DNA from: Aequorivita sp. H23M31
GTDB lineage: Bacteria; Bacteroidota; Bacteroidia; Flavobacteriales; Flavobacteriaceae
Assembly: GCF_004022485.1 (NCBI RefSeq)
Contig: NZ_CP034951.1
Span: 310,001-374,000 of the forward strand
Direction of reading: 5' to 3'
Length of the DNA stretch: 64,000 bases
Both the position numbers and the translations under genes were made by a program. This document shows, piece after piece, positions 55,661 through 64,000 of this stretch. How positions within the stretch are numbered: position 1 is the stretch's first letter; each line of letters begins with the position of its first letter. Under the pieces are notes generated by a model, which worked only from the letters and a program-made list of their open reading frames with translations, was not told the DNA's origin and did no database searches.

Positions 55661-56500
55661 ATGAAAAATATATTAATGCCGACGGACTTTTCGGAAAATT
55701 CACTTAATGCCATTCGATATGCAATGGATTATTTCGCTGATATTCCTGTGAATTTTTACATTCTTCATATTTTACAAAAAGATGAGTCGGTTAAGAATGA
55801 AATGTCCGCTTCTTATGTGGATTCTACGAACGACAACCAAATAGTCCATAATCCTGCTTCACTTTTAAAAGAAGAAATCCAAAATCTTCAGACCCTCGCA
55901 AAAAATCCTTACCATAAATTCGTTCCATTATTAGAGCAAGCAATTTTAGTGGAAGCCATCAGAAAACAAATTTCAGAAAATGAAATTGATGTTGTTATTA
56001 TGGGAACAAAAGGTGACTTGCAATCCAATTATGGGGAAATGGGAAGTCACACGTATGAAGTTATCACAAAGGTAAAATGTCCTATAATGGTAATTCCTGA
56101 AAACGCAACATTTGATGGAATTAAGAATATTGCGTTCGTGACCGATTATAACTGTATTTATAGGAACCGTGTAATTTCAACACTTTCTGAAGCGCTTCAT
56201 CTACACCGTTCTCCACTTCGAGTGCTGAATATTAGATCCCGAAACACTGCTCTAAATACGGCCCAAACAGATAATAAGGGATTTCTGCATTACTTTTTTA
56301 AAGAGATAAAACACAGTTTCCATTTTTTGGAAAACCATAATGTTGAAAATGGAATCCAAGATTTTGTGGACACGTGGGAAATAAGTATGGTGGCCATTGT
56401 AGCAAAAAACCTAAATTTTATTCAAAGATTAATGCTACGTCCCACTTCAGGAGGGTGTAACTATCATACAGAAATTCCTTTTCTTGTTCTTCATGAATAA
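55661..56500 (+). CDS. universal stress protein (tandem Usp domains)
   Basis: A protein of 279 residues beginning KNILMPTDFSENSLNAIRYA, the standard Usp start. Domain 1 motif GTKGDLQSNYGEMGSHTYEV is the G-x2-G pattern with a longer spacer before GS; domain 2 is degenerate (MVAIVAKNLNFIQRL). It lies 252 nt after the response regulator on the same strand and starts the run of Usp paralogues. Confidence 0.88.
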   Translation: MKNILMPTDFSENSLNAIRYAMDYFADIPVNFYILHILQKDESVKNEMSASYVDSTNDNQIVHNPASLLKEEIQNLQTLAKNPYHKFVPLLEQAILVEAIRKQISENEIDVVIMGTKGDLQSNYGEMGSHTYEVITKVKCPIMVIPENATFDGIKNIAFVTDYNCIYRNRVISTLSEALHLHRSPLRVLNIRSRNTALNTAQTDNKGFLHYFFKEIKHSFHFLENHNVENGIQDFVDTWEISMVAIVAKNLNFIQRLMLRPTSGGCNYHTEIPFLVLHE

Positions 56501-56574
56501 GCCGGTTTCTATAAGCCAGGGTTTAGGATATAGAGTACCTTGTTTTCCCGAAACAAAATTTACCTAAATTTCGC

Positions 56575-56769
56575 TCAATTATTCTCTTTCTTTTTAAGAG
56601 CTCTTCTGCTCATTAACACCGACAGGATTATCGCAACGTTGCCAATGATTCCATTATATGGTCCATGAGGAGGAGTGTAATTAAAGTTTTATTGAGAAAT
56701 ATTATAGATCATAAGACCGATGCTTTCAATTATTACAATATAGGCTAAAATATATTTTACCCTGTTCAT
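56575..56769 (-). pseudogene. small membrane-protein gene broken by one TAA
   Basis: On the minus strand a 65-codon frame from ATG 56769 to TGA 56575 is interrupted only by TAA (56691-56689, codon 27). The parts read MNRVKYILAYIVIIESIGL... and NFNYTPPHGPYNGIIGNVAIILSVLM...; together two membrane helices with a basic end. No frameshift. Either a recent point mutation, or two short accidental frames. The rest of 56501-56820 shows nothing else. Confidence 0.5.
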
Positions 56770-56820
56770 TTAAATATTTCAAAAGGAAAGGCTCTGCTTT
56801 TATAGAGCCCATATGAGTCC

Positions 56821-57066
56821 TTAATCGGTATTTTCAAAATATCCCTCTTCTCTTCCAATAGGATGGTCTTCATAGAAATCCTTAAAAGTTTTTTTGGTTG
56901 TATAGTTATCAGTCAAAATTTTGTAAACCGAAATTACCAGAAAAATTTGACCCAATACCGTAATATAAAATATCCAGCTAAAGGGAATATCTAGGTAAAT
57001 GAAAATGGTTAACATTAAGAGAATTAAAGAAGTTATTATGAGATAAGTAATGCCTGAAAGTTTCAT
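56821..57066 (-). CDS. small two-helix membrane protein
   Basis: A protein of 81 residues: helices LSGITYLIITSLILLMLTIF and FSWIFYITVLGQIFLVISVY, then a charged end KKTFKDFYEDHPIGREEGYFE. Start 57066 gives the usual short N-terminus; the frame is open 11 codons further. Family unknown. Located within the Usp region, opposite strand. Confidence 0.6.
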   Translation of the reverse strand: MKLSGITYLIITSLILLMLTIFIYLDIPFSWIFYITVLGQIFLVISVYKILTDNYTTKKTFKDFYEDHPIGREEGYFENTD

Positions 57067-57297
57067 GGTATTAATATTTTTAATCTTTCCTGAAAACACT
57101 CTTTTGGTTCACGAATAAATATTCATCATAGTATACCGCAGGTATCCAGAATATTGTATTAACCATTAAATTTACGAAAACGATCTAAAGACATCTCTTA
57201 AGACTTCCATAAAACCCTATAGGTTGTTGATAATTATCATATATTTCACATCTACGAATTGTTACCTTTACATAGAAATTTAAAAAAAAAGACCGCA

Positions 57298-58143
57298 ATG
57301 CGAAAAATACTTATCCCAACTGATTTTTCGGAAAATTCCTTAAATGCTATTAAATACGCCACTGAGCTTTTTAAGCATGGACCTTGTGAAATCTATTTAC
57401 TTCATGCGTTTTCCGATGCGGTATATGAGGCCAAGATTCAGTATGATGAATTGGATTTTGAAGACTTGCGGATTCGTACGCTAAAAGCCACAGAAGAATC
57501 ACTTGAGGTCTTACAAATACAGGTTTTGGAACATTCTCCAAACCCCAAGCATTGCCTTCATTGTATAGCTGAATTTGGGATGCTCGTAGATGCGGTCAAT
57601 GATGTGGTAGAAAAGGAGAATATAGACGTAGTGGTTATGGGCACTAAAGGGGAGACCGGCGACAAAAAGATTACCTTTGGTAGCAATACTCTTCAGGTTA
57701 TAAAGTATGTAAAATGTCCCGTTTTGGCGGTGCCCGATGTTTATGAGGATGTCCATCCGCGACATATTTTGTTTCCCACGGATTTCCTGTTGCCCTATAA
57801 ACGGAGGGAATTAAAAATGTTGGCAACCATTTCTAAAAATTTCGCTTCAAAAATCGAGTTTTTGTACGTTTCGAAATTCCCTGGTCTTTCATTGAGACAA
57901 AAGGATAATAAAAGCTTTTTGGAAGCTTCTCTTGCCGAAAACCAATTTCATTTTACCCAAACCAGCGATATGGATATTACCAGCGCCATAAACAAGTATA
58001 TCGACGAAAATCCAGTAGATATGTTGGTTATGGTAAATACTCGGCATTCGTATTTAGAAAATATTCTTTACCAATCGACTATTGAAAAAATAGGATTGCA
58101 AATAGATATTCCATTTTTGGTAATGCAGAATTTGCCTCGTTAA
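57298..58143 (+). CDS. universal stress protein (tandem Usp domains)
   Basis: A protein of 281 residues starting RKILIPTDFSENSLNAIKYA. Domain 1 nucleotide motif GTKGETGDKKITFGSNTLQV; domain 2 without a full motif. The frame is open back to 57259, but the ATG at 57298 is the family start. Confidence 0.88.
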   Translation: MRKILIPTDFSENSLNAIKYATELFKHGPCEIYLLHAFSDAVYEAKIQYDELDFEDLRIRTLKATEESLEVLQIQVLEHSPNPKHCLHCIAEFGMLVDAVNDVVEKENIDVVVMGTKGETGDKKITFGSNTLQVIKYVKCPVLAVPDVYEDVHPRHILFPTDFLLPYKRRELKMLATISKNFASKIEFLYVSKFPGLSLRQKDNKSFLEASLAENQFHFTQTSDMDITSAINKYIDENPVDMLVMVNTRHSYLENILYQSTIEKIGLQIDIPFLVMQNLPR

Positions 58144-58231
58144 AATCTTTACTATATTTTTAAATGCCCGAGGACTATTTTTTATGAAATTGGAAAATTG
58201 AGCGGGTAAAAATCAACAAATAAAACGCACA

Positions 58232-59080
58232 ATGAAAAACATACTTGTCCCAACTGATTTTTCCAACAACGCCTATGCTGGTTTGTTTTATGTTTCCAAA
58301 TTATTTGCAGAAGAAACTACTCGCATTACCATCCTTCATTCTTTTGAAGATGAATTGAGCAAACTTACCAGCCGAGTGGATGTAGGTAGATCTGAAGCAG
58401 TAATTAAAAGTCTATTCGAGCATTCCGATGAGGATGGTAATAAATTACTTAAAAAAATAAAACATGATACGGATAATGAGGATCATACCTACGAGGTTAT
58501 CTCCACTCCGGCATCATTGACCCGTACCATCAATAAATTGGTTTCAACCGAGGGGATGGACTTGGTGGTTGTAGGGAGCAAGGGACGGACCGCTGCCGCA
58601 GATGTATTAATGGGGAGTAACACCACAAAAATTATTCAAAATCTAAAAGGATGCCCTCTTCTGGTCGTTCCACAGCAGGTGGAATTCGTAATTCCCTTGA
58701 ATATCGCCTTTTCCACGGATTTTCTAGAGTTTTATCAACTTTCAAAACTAAAGCCAATCACCCGTTTGGTTAGGCACTTCCGGTCCCAAATTCATATCGT
58801 CCACGTTGGAAGAGAGGAGGAAATGACCGTCCTTCAAAAGCAAAACCTAGAGCATTTTAGAAATGATCTTTCGGAATATGATACTGAATTTCATTTTGTA
58901 CCCAAAATGGGCAATGTTTCAAAAACGCTACATGAATTTATTGATGCCAAATCAATTGACCTGTTGTCCTTGGTATATCACAAACACGCTTTTATCAAAG
59001 CACTTTTCCGCGAGCCTGTAGTGAGTAATGTAGGTCGCCATACACACGTTCCTACATTGGTAATTCCAATTTCTATTTAA
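58232..59080 (+). CDS. universal stress protein (tandem Usp domains)
   Basis: A protein of 282 residues. KNILVPTDFSNNAYAGLFYV start; motif GSKGRTAAADVLMGSNTTK is the best ATP-type Usp motif in the cluster. Domain 2 (from LNIAFSTDFLEFY) is degenerate. It lies 88 nt after the previous Usp gene and 18 nt before the next. Confidence 0.9.
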   Translation: MKNILVPTDFSNNAYAGLFYVSKLFAEETTRITILHSFEDELSKLTSRVDVGRSEAVIKSLFEHSDEDGNKLLKKIKHDTDNEDHTYEVISTPASLTRTINKLVSTEGMDLVVVGSKGRTAAADVLMGSNTTKIIQNLKGCPLLVVPQQVEFVIPLNIAFSTDFLEFYQLSKLKPITRLVRHFRSQIHIVHVGREEEMTVLQKQNLEHFRNDLSEYDTEFHFVPKMGNVSKTLHEFIDAKSIDLLSLVYHKHAFIKALFREPVVSNVGRHTHVPTLVIPISI

Positions 59081-59098
59081 TCCCAAAACTATTAAATT

Positions 59099-59950
59099 AT
59101 GAAAAAACGAATATTGATTCCCACAGACTATTCCACAAATGCTTTTAATGCCATTAAATATGCATTGGAGCTTTATAAGGAAGAGAGTTGCGAATTTTTC
59201 ATATTTCATAGTTATTACCTTTCAGGATTTTCAAAAGACAACCTTTTGACCCCGGAACCTACTGATGCGGAGCTGGAAAGAGTTCGTATTAAATCAGAAC
59301 GGAATATGTCGAAACTAAAGGTGCAAATGAAAAGTTTTGAAGAAAACCCCCATCACTCGTTCCAATATATGGATGTGTTCGGTTCTTTTTATGATGTAAT
59401 GGAAGAGACCGTAAAAAAAGAAAGTATCGAATTCGTCATTATGGGAACCCAAGGTGAATCTGATAAGAAAACCGTGGTTTTGGGAAGTAATGCCGTTAAT
59501 GTTATGGAAAGGATAAGAACCTGTCCGGTAATGGCAATTCCTGCTACTGTTGCCTTTTCAAAACCGAATGAAATAGTTTTCCCAACTAGTTTTTTAACCG
59601 ATTATAAAGAAACAGAATTGGATGTATTAAGAGAGATTTCACGTCTTACCGATGCTCCAATTCGAATTTTGCACGTTCAGAAGGACAAAAAATTGTCTAA
59701 GACGCAAATGAAGAATAAAGCTCTATTGGAATCTATTTTGGGTTCTGTGCCTCATACCTACCATACTCTTTACGATCTTGAGATAAAGGATGGCGTGCGC
59801 TCCTTTGTACAGAGCAGAGAAAGTGATATGATTGCTTTTATCAACAGAAAACACAATTTCTTTGGAAGTATTTTTTCCAATCCAATGGTCAAGGAACTTG
59901 GAAAATATTCCAATGTGCCATTATTGGCAGTACATGATGTGAAAAAATAA
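59099..59950 (+). CDS. universal stress protein (tandem Usp domains)
   Basis: A protein of 283 residues. KRILIPTDYSTNAFNAIKYA start; motif GTQGESDKKTVVLGSNAVN. Domain 2 begins EIVFPTSFLTDYKE and lacks the motif, ending VPLLAVHDVKK. Very close in plan to the genes at 57298 and 60018. Confidence 0.9.
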   Translation: MKKRILIPTDYSTNAFNAIKYALELYKEESCEFFIFHSYYLSGFSKDNLLTPEPTDAELERVRIKSERNMSKLKVQMKSFEENPHHSFQYMDVFGSFYDVMEETVKKESIEFVIMGTQGESDKKTVVLGSNAVNVMERIRTCPVMAIPATVAFSKPNEIVFPTSFLTDYKETELDVLREISRLTDAPIRILHVQKDKKLSKTQMKNKALLESILGSVPHTYHTLYDLEIKDGVRSFVQSRESDMIAFINRKHNFFGSIFSNPMVKELGKYSNVPLLAVHDVKK

Positions 59951-60017
59951 ACTAATCTTTATTCCATAGAGATTTTTATTCTTGGGGAATAAAGAAAAAT
60001 AAGCTCAGGTTTTGATT

Positions 60018-60869
60018 ATGCCGAAAAACATTTTAATTCCATCCGATTTTTCATCTACTTCATTCAATGCTATTGAATATGCATTTGATCTTTTTAAAGA
60101 GTGTGAGTGCACTTTTTTCATTTATCATGCCTACTATATCATAGCTTCTTCACGAACCAATCCTATGTTTCCCGTGCCCGATGAGTATGAGTACAACCAA
60201 GCACATATAGAAATTGATACGAAAATGGAGGCCTTCCGCAAGAAAGTTTTATCTCTTTCACAAAATGAAAAGCATACGATTCATTTTGAATTTGAATATG
60301 GGTTTCTAGTAGAAAAGGTGAGCAAGAAAGTAAAAAAGGAAAAAATTGACCTAATAATAATGGGCACCCGTGGTACAACCCAGGATCGTGATATCGCCTA
60401 TGGAAGGAACGCTATTGATGTAATGGAGAAAGTAAGGGATTGTCCCGTGCTGGCAATTCCTAAAAAGGTAAAATTTAAGTTCCCCGGAAAAATCGTTTAT
60501 CCTACAGATTTTAAAAGTAACGTGGATATTAATGAAATAGAATCTTTTAAAACCATTGCTCGGATATCCAATGCATCTATCCAAATCTTTCATATTGGAA
60601 AAGAAGAAAATTTAAATCAAAAGCAAAAAGAAGGAAAAAAACAATTGGAAAATCATTTGGCCTCCTTTGAGTATTCTTTTCATTGGATTGAAAATACCAA
60701 ACTGTTGGAAGGTCTTCTGGTGTTCGTAAAAGAACAGGAGGGTACAATGATCTGTTTTGTGAACAGAAAACATTGGTTCTTTTCGAACATTTTCTCAAAC
60801 CCATTAATAAAGAATCTGGGTGTGGATACTACCGTACCTCTTATGGCTCTGCACGGTTCTTCCAGCTAA
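60018..60869 (+). CDS. universal stress protein (tandem Usp domains), altered motif
   Basis: A protein of 283 residues. PKNILIPSDFSSTSFNAIEYA start. The motif is GTRGTTQDRDIAYGRNAID: the usual final Ser of G-S-N is Arg, which should weaken phosphate binding. The ATG at 60018 is preferred to a TTG six bases earlier. The next gene begins 4 nt after its stop. Confidence 0.88.
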   Translation: MPKNILIPSDFSSTSFNAIEYAFDLFKECECTFFIYHAYYIIASSRTNPMFPVPDEYEYNQAHIEIDTKMEAFRKKVLSLSQNEKHTIHFEFEYGFLVEKVSKKVKKEKIDLIIMGTRGTTQDRDIAYGRNAIDVMEKVRDCPVLAIPKKVKFKFPGKIVYPTDFKSNVDINEIESFKTIARISNASIQIFHIGKEENLNQKQKEGKKQLENHLASFEYSFHWIENTKLLEGLLVFVKEQEGTMICFVNRKHWFFSNIFSNPLIKNLGVDTTVPLMALHGSSS

Positions 60870-60873
60870 TAAA

Positions 60874-61728
60874 ATGGCAAATAAAGATAGTCCTATTGAG
60901 ATAGTAAAACATTCTGGAGAACGGGTCGATTTTTCCATTGATATTTTAAAGGCTTCCCTTCGTAGAAGTGGGGCAAGCGAGGACTTGATAACTGAGATCG
61001 CTGCACGCGTTCAAGGTGAATTGTATCCTGGAATTTCTACTAAGGAAATTTATAACCGCGCCTTTGCTCTGCTCAAGAAACAGAAAACCGCCGTCGCTTC
61101 TAAATACAAACTGAAAAAAGCAATTTACCAACTAGGTCCAACTGGTTTTCCCTTTGAAAAATTTGTTTCGGCAATATTCAGTTATGAGGGCTACCAAGTA
61201 AAAACCGGACAAATTATGCAGGGAAAATGTGTAACCCATGAAGTAGATGTAGTTGCTAAAAAGGATGATGAATTTATCGTTGCGGAATGTAAATTCCACA
61301 TGGATCAGGGTATTAATTGCAATGTGAAGGTTCCGCTTTATATCAATTCCCGCTATCGCGATATCCAGGATTTTTTCCGTGATTCAAATCCCGACAACAT
61401 TCCTAACCAAGGTTTGGTTATAACAAATACCCGGTTCACAAACGATGCTTTGGATTATGGCAAATGTGCTGGTCTTCATCTCCTTAGTTGGGATTATCCT
61501 TTTGGAAATGGTCTAAGAGATAGAATCGATCGATTGGGTCTATATCCTGTGACGGTATCCACTATTTTGACCAATCGGGAAAAACAGTTTCTGCTCAGTC
61601 GCGATGTTGTCCTGTGCAGACAGTTAATAAATGATGATTTTTATTTGGATCATCTCGGTATTTCGGAGAATCGTAAAAAACGTATCCTAAAAGAAATCCA
61701 TCTATTGTGCAATGGCCAAAACAATTAA
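60874..61728 (+). CDS. ATP-cone plus Mrr-like restriction-endonuclease-fold protein
   Basis: A protein of 284 residues. Residues about 5-90 are an ATP-cone (IEIVKHSGERVDFSIDILKASLRRSGAS ... IYNRAFALLKKQ), as in ribonucleotide reductase and NrdR. Residues about 110-190 show a PD-(D/E)XK nuclease core: HEVDVVAKKDDEFIVAECKFH (D, then E-x-K), close to Mrr_cat. The last 100 residues resemble a helix-hairpin DNA-binding end. A nucleotide-gated DNA nuclease is inferred. Start 60874 follows the last Usp stop by 4 nt, so it is translated with the Usp operon. Confidence 0.8.
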   Translation: MANKDSPIEIVKHSGERVDFSIDILKASLRRSGASEDLITEIAARVQGELYPGISTKEIYNRAFALLKKQKTAVASKYKLKKAIYQLGPTGFPFEKFVSAIFSYEGYQVKTGQIMQGKCVTHEVDVVAKKDDEFIVAECKFHMDQGINCNVKVPLYINSRYRDIQDFFRDSNPDNIPNQGLVITNTRFTNDALDYGKCAGLHLLSWDYPFGNGLRDRIDRLGLYPVTVSTILTNREKQFLLSRDVVLCRQLINDDFYLDHLGISENRKKRILKEIHLLCNGQNN

Positions 61729-61758
61729 ATCTATTTTGAACTTGCGAGATGTTAATTC

Positions 61759-62172
61759 TCACTCAGGTTTATTATAGTTTTGCGGTCTTTTATTAATATC
61801 ATAATAAATAAACCCAGAGAGCGAGAGCGTAATTAAAATTCTAAAAATCATCGCTCCTATAGTTCGATTTTCATAAGTTCCTCCTGACTGTATATGAATA
61901 AAGAACAATGCAAAAGTGTATATTAATAACAGCGCTACGGATAGCATGGCCCAGAACGCCCATATTCTGGACTTTATAAATCCGTAAGCGGCTATCAGAT
62001 ATATAAATCCAGCTGTAAGATTTGTCTTCACAATAAAGGATACGTAATTCCCCTGCTTTGCCCGAATCCCGAACCAATCGAACAGAACGGAACTGCTCAT
62101 AAATATTGTTATTAAGGCAAGGGCCATTAATACAAATGTGACAATGATTTTAAAAATTTTGTCTTTCTTCAT
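61759..62172 (-). CDS. four-helix membrane protein
   Basis: A protein of 137 residues with four hydrophobic helices: IIVTFVLMALALITIFM, NLTAGFIYLIAAYGFI, FWAMLSVALLLIYTFALFFI and IFRILITLSLSGFIYY. Short loops, ends with a charged tail (DINKRPQNYNKPE). No family recognised. It converges on the ATP-cone gene, 30 nt apart. Start ATG 62172. Confidence 0.65.
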   Translation of the reverse strand: MKKDKIFKIIVTFVLMALALITIFMSSSVLFDWFGIRAKQGNYVSFIVKTNLTAGFIYLIAAYGFIKSRIWAFWAMLSVALLLIYTFALFFIHIQSGGTYENRTIGAMIFRILITLSLSGFIYYDINKRPQNYNKPE

Positions 62173-62715
62173 CTTTCCGGAGTGTTAATTTCAATATGAA
62201 GGGTTTTGGTATTTGGACATAATTATAGGTAACAAAATTTGTATTAATCAGAGTTCTATGAATGGGTGATTTCTCTGCTATTACAAAACAATAAAATTCA
62301 CTAGGTCACTTCACTAATCGTGGAAAACTATTTCTCAAGCCTTAAAGCGTTTTTTAGAATCACTGATAGGTTCAGGGAAAACACCTATTTTAGGAATCAT
62401 CAAATAACGATTACCCTCTTGATTATTTTTTACTTATCCCGGTCCAAAACATTTAGACGAACTGGCTTTATGGGGATAAGTCGAATATCTGTCTACCAAG
62501 GCTTTTCAGATTGATAATCTTCTTCCTTCATACATCTACAAATGGAGGTAAACCATTTCAATGTAAACTAATTATTGTTTTAAAAATTACATCTTGTGTG
62601 TTTTATTGATATGTCTTTCCGGAAATCTTTTGGGATTTGTTATAACCGCGTCCGCGTGCCGCCATTACCGTGGCGGAGCGCACGCGGTCTTATTTTCAAA
62701 AACCATATTTTTTGA
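62173..62715. other. 543-base gap; GC-rich hairpin only
   Basis: No gene supported; the 64-codon frame at 62320 starts at GTG and has no family look. A GC-rich hairpin is listed separately. Confidence 0.5.
62645..62688. repeat. GC-rich hairpin after the lipoprotein gene
   Basis: The outer arms ACCGCGT/ACGCGGT and inner arms CCGCCA/TGGCGG form an imperfect stem in a strongly AT-rich setting. On the minus strand it lies 28 nt after the gene at 62716 but lacks a T run, so it may be an RNA-stabilising or foreign repeat element rather than a terminator. Confidence 0.6.
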
Positions 62716-63204
62716 TTAGTTGAAAAACTTGAAATAGTTATCAAGGTTTTCTTTTATACTTTCAGTTATTTCCGAACCTCTCTCAGTGGTAGAAACTTTA
62801 CCTAATTCATTTATTTTCTCGATTAATGGATGTAAAAAAATGTGGAGATTATCATGGGAAGGACCTTGCATCGTACATTTTTTTACCACATAGTTTTTCA
62901 TCTCATTTAAATCCGAAGCCAGCTTATGATAGTCTTCGACGGTCTCTTTCTCATTACTTTTTATAAGATCGATCATTTTTTCTACTCCTTCGGTGGTCTC
63001 TGGATTCGCCTCCCATTTATTGCCCTTGTCGAGTTGAATTTCGTTTATCCACTCATTGCCCAATAAGTCGCCGTCTGTTTCGTGTGAATGTTCGTGGACC
63101 ATTTCGGTAGCTTCAAGAGAATCCTTGGTTTCTTTATTCTTGTTTTCGTTACAGCTTATTAAAAGAGCTGAAAAGATTGCTACGGTTAAGATTGTTTTTT
63201 TCAT
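62716..63204 (-). CDS. lipoprotein with His/Cys-rich segments, possibly metal-linked
   Basis: A protein of 162 residues with a lipobox (FSALLISCNEN, Cys18). The linker has MVHEHSHETDGD, a histidine cluster. The mature helical part has VKKCTMQGPSHDNLHIFLHP, with one Cys and three His in a pattern that could bind a metal. Function not known. It is 79 nt downstream of the VIT-family gene on the same strand, which may mean a shared metal theme. Confidence 0.65.
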   Translation of the reverse strand: MKKTILTVAIFSALLISCNENKNKETKDSLEATEMVHEHSHETDGDLLGNEWINEIQLDKGNKWEANPETTEGVEKMIDLIKSNEKETVEDYHKLASDLNEMKNYVVKKCTMQGPSHDNLHIFLHPLIEKINELGKVSTTERGSEITESIKENLDNYFKFFN

Positions 63205-63283
63205 AATTGGTATTTTAAAAGTTTAAGAGTTTGAATTTTTGAGTGCTTGCCTGAATATGATAATTCATTTCTTTTTTGATTCA

Positions 63284-63997
63284 TTAAATATTTACTCCAA
63301 AGAGATATCCTACAAATGCGGTAATTCCCATTGCCATGGTTCCCCAAAAGGTTATTCTTAATATTGCAATCCCGATAGGGGATCCTCCCGTCCTGGCGGA
63401 TACGGTACCCAAAATTATGAGGAAAAAAATTGCGGAGCCATAAAGTGTATATTCCATACTTTCCAAAGGTAGGAACAGGGTGACAATAAGTGGAAGAATT
63501 CCTCCGGCAATAAATGAGGCACCCGATGCGAGGGCGGCCTGCATAGGTTTTGCCTGACTTATTTCATTGATTCCCAATTCATCTCTAACGTGGGCTGCCA
63601 GCGCATCCTTGGCAGTAAATTCCTTCGCCACTAGAAGTGCAGTTTCCTTTTTCAGACCTCTTTGCTCGTAAATTTCTGCTAATCTAAGTAATTCCAATTC
63701 TGGCATTTCTTCCAATTCGATTCTTTCGCGCTCGATATCGGCTTTTTCTATATCTGTTTGCGAACTTACAGAAACATATTCACCTGCAGCCATGGATAAA
63801 GCTCCTGCAACCAAACCCGCCACTGTGGCCAAAACAATAGGATCTCTTGACACCCCAGCCGCGGAAACTCCAATTGCAATACTGGCTACGGACAAAATCC
63901 CGTCATTAGCTCCTAGTACCGCCGCCCGCAACCAATTACTCCTATGGATGAAATGATTGTCTAAATAATTATCTAGATTCTCCGTATTCGTTCCCAT
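63284..63997 (-). CDS. VIT1/CCC1-family transporter
   Basis: A membrane protein of 237 residues with five helices. The N-terminal LRAAVLGANDGILSVASIAIGVSAAG and AGALSMAAGEYVSVSSQTD are the family marks (D and M/E residues of the ion path), and a cytoplasmic helical domain (about 85-150) carries several glutamates. Relatives move iron or manganese out of the cytoplasm. ATG 63997 lies three bases from the window end, so the promoter is outside. Confidence 0.9.
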   Translation of the reverse strand: MGTNTENLDNYLDNHFIHRSNWLRAAVLGANDGILSVASIAIGVSAAGVSRDPIVLATVAGLVAGALSMAAGEYVSVSSQTDIEKADIERERIELEEMPELELLRLAEIYEQRGLKKETALLVAKEFTAKDALAAHVRDELGINEISQAKPMQAALASGASFIAGGILPLIVTLFLPLESMEYTLYGSAIFFLIILGTVSARTGGSPIGIAILRITFWGTMAMGITAFVGYLFGVNI

Positions 63998-64000
63998 ATT

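Noticed and set aside
62320..62514. 64-codon plus frame
   Set aside because: Begins at GTG, no motif, no partner gene, composition like the gap around it.

Overview
The window is chromosomal DNA of a Bacteroidota member, most likely a flavobacterium. Supporting signs are the AT-rich sequence, proteins with type IX secretion C-terminal sorting domains, a TonB receptor paired with a DUF4374 lipoprotein, menaquinone genes, starts without Shine-Dalgarno sequences, and TAnnTTTG-type -7 promoter boxes. All product names come from reading motifs; no database search was run.

Layout. 1-2400: a PLP sulfur-amino-acid enzyme and a DUF3891 protein. 2490-4073: an S41 peptidase lipoprotein, with a GC-richer IS256-family element inserted just after its stop codon (4081-5422). 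5692-7092: lpdA. 7143-8520: repeats and a degenerate RNase III-like gene. 8537-13390: the most unusual region (below). 14146-19437: DUF1456, VTT-domain and MFS proteins, a dicarboxylate-type symporter and an esterase. 19726-24150: an AlbA_2 protein and a thioesterase-menF-menD cluster. 24192-28672: an ABC ATPase and a permease fused to an M1 aminopeptidase. 28780-37991: a secreted T9SS protein, CDF transporter, J-domain protein, TonB receptor with DUF4374, and a GltB-like FMN enzyme. 38763-47666: small secreted proteins, then a TolC/adaptor/RND efflux operon with a PII-like tail gene. 48222-61728: a stress and quiescence region with a hibernation factor, six tandem universal stress proteins, a PAS histidine kinase, a CRP-type response regulator and an ATP-cone nuclease, interrupted by a deoD-deoC-thioredoxin operon. 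61759-63997: small membrane and lipoproteins and a VIT-family transporter.

The exceptional region. Two adjacent minus-strand tRNA genes (8632-8725 and 8537-8626) have near-identical D arms and unusually long variable arms. Their anticodons are UCA, which would read UGA, and UCG. Next to them lie two convergent genes: a T9SS-secreted protein (9196-10809, +) and an APH-type kinase (12095-13105, -). Each stays open over its full length only if UGA is sense. They hold four and five in-frame TGA codons, no TAA or TAG, and no frameshift. Two of the kinase TGAs fall where this fold normally has glycine, and the UCA tRNA has the acceptor end and U73 of a glycine tRNA. This supports local reading of UGA as glycine in a host whose other genes here (349-1116, 17578-18759, 20954-21373) stop at TGA. 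Both genes share a homologous leader of about 270 nt, a TGA at codon 7, and a similar 3' end, so they look like parts of one cassette. A REP-type Y1 transposase and 15 copies of its probable target repeat lie between them.

Other themes are GAAATC-rich and GC-rich interspersed repeats between genes (13440-14060, 42090-42830, 47680-48180) and two small genes each broken by one TAA.
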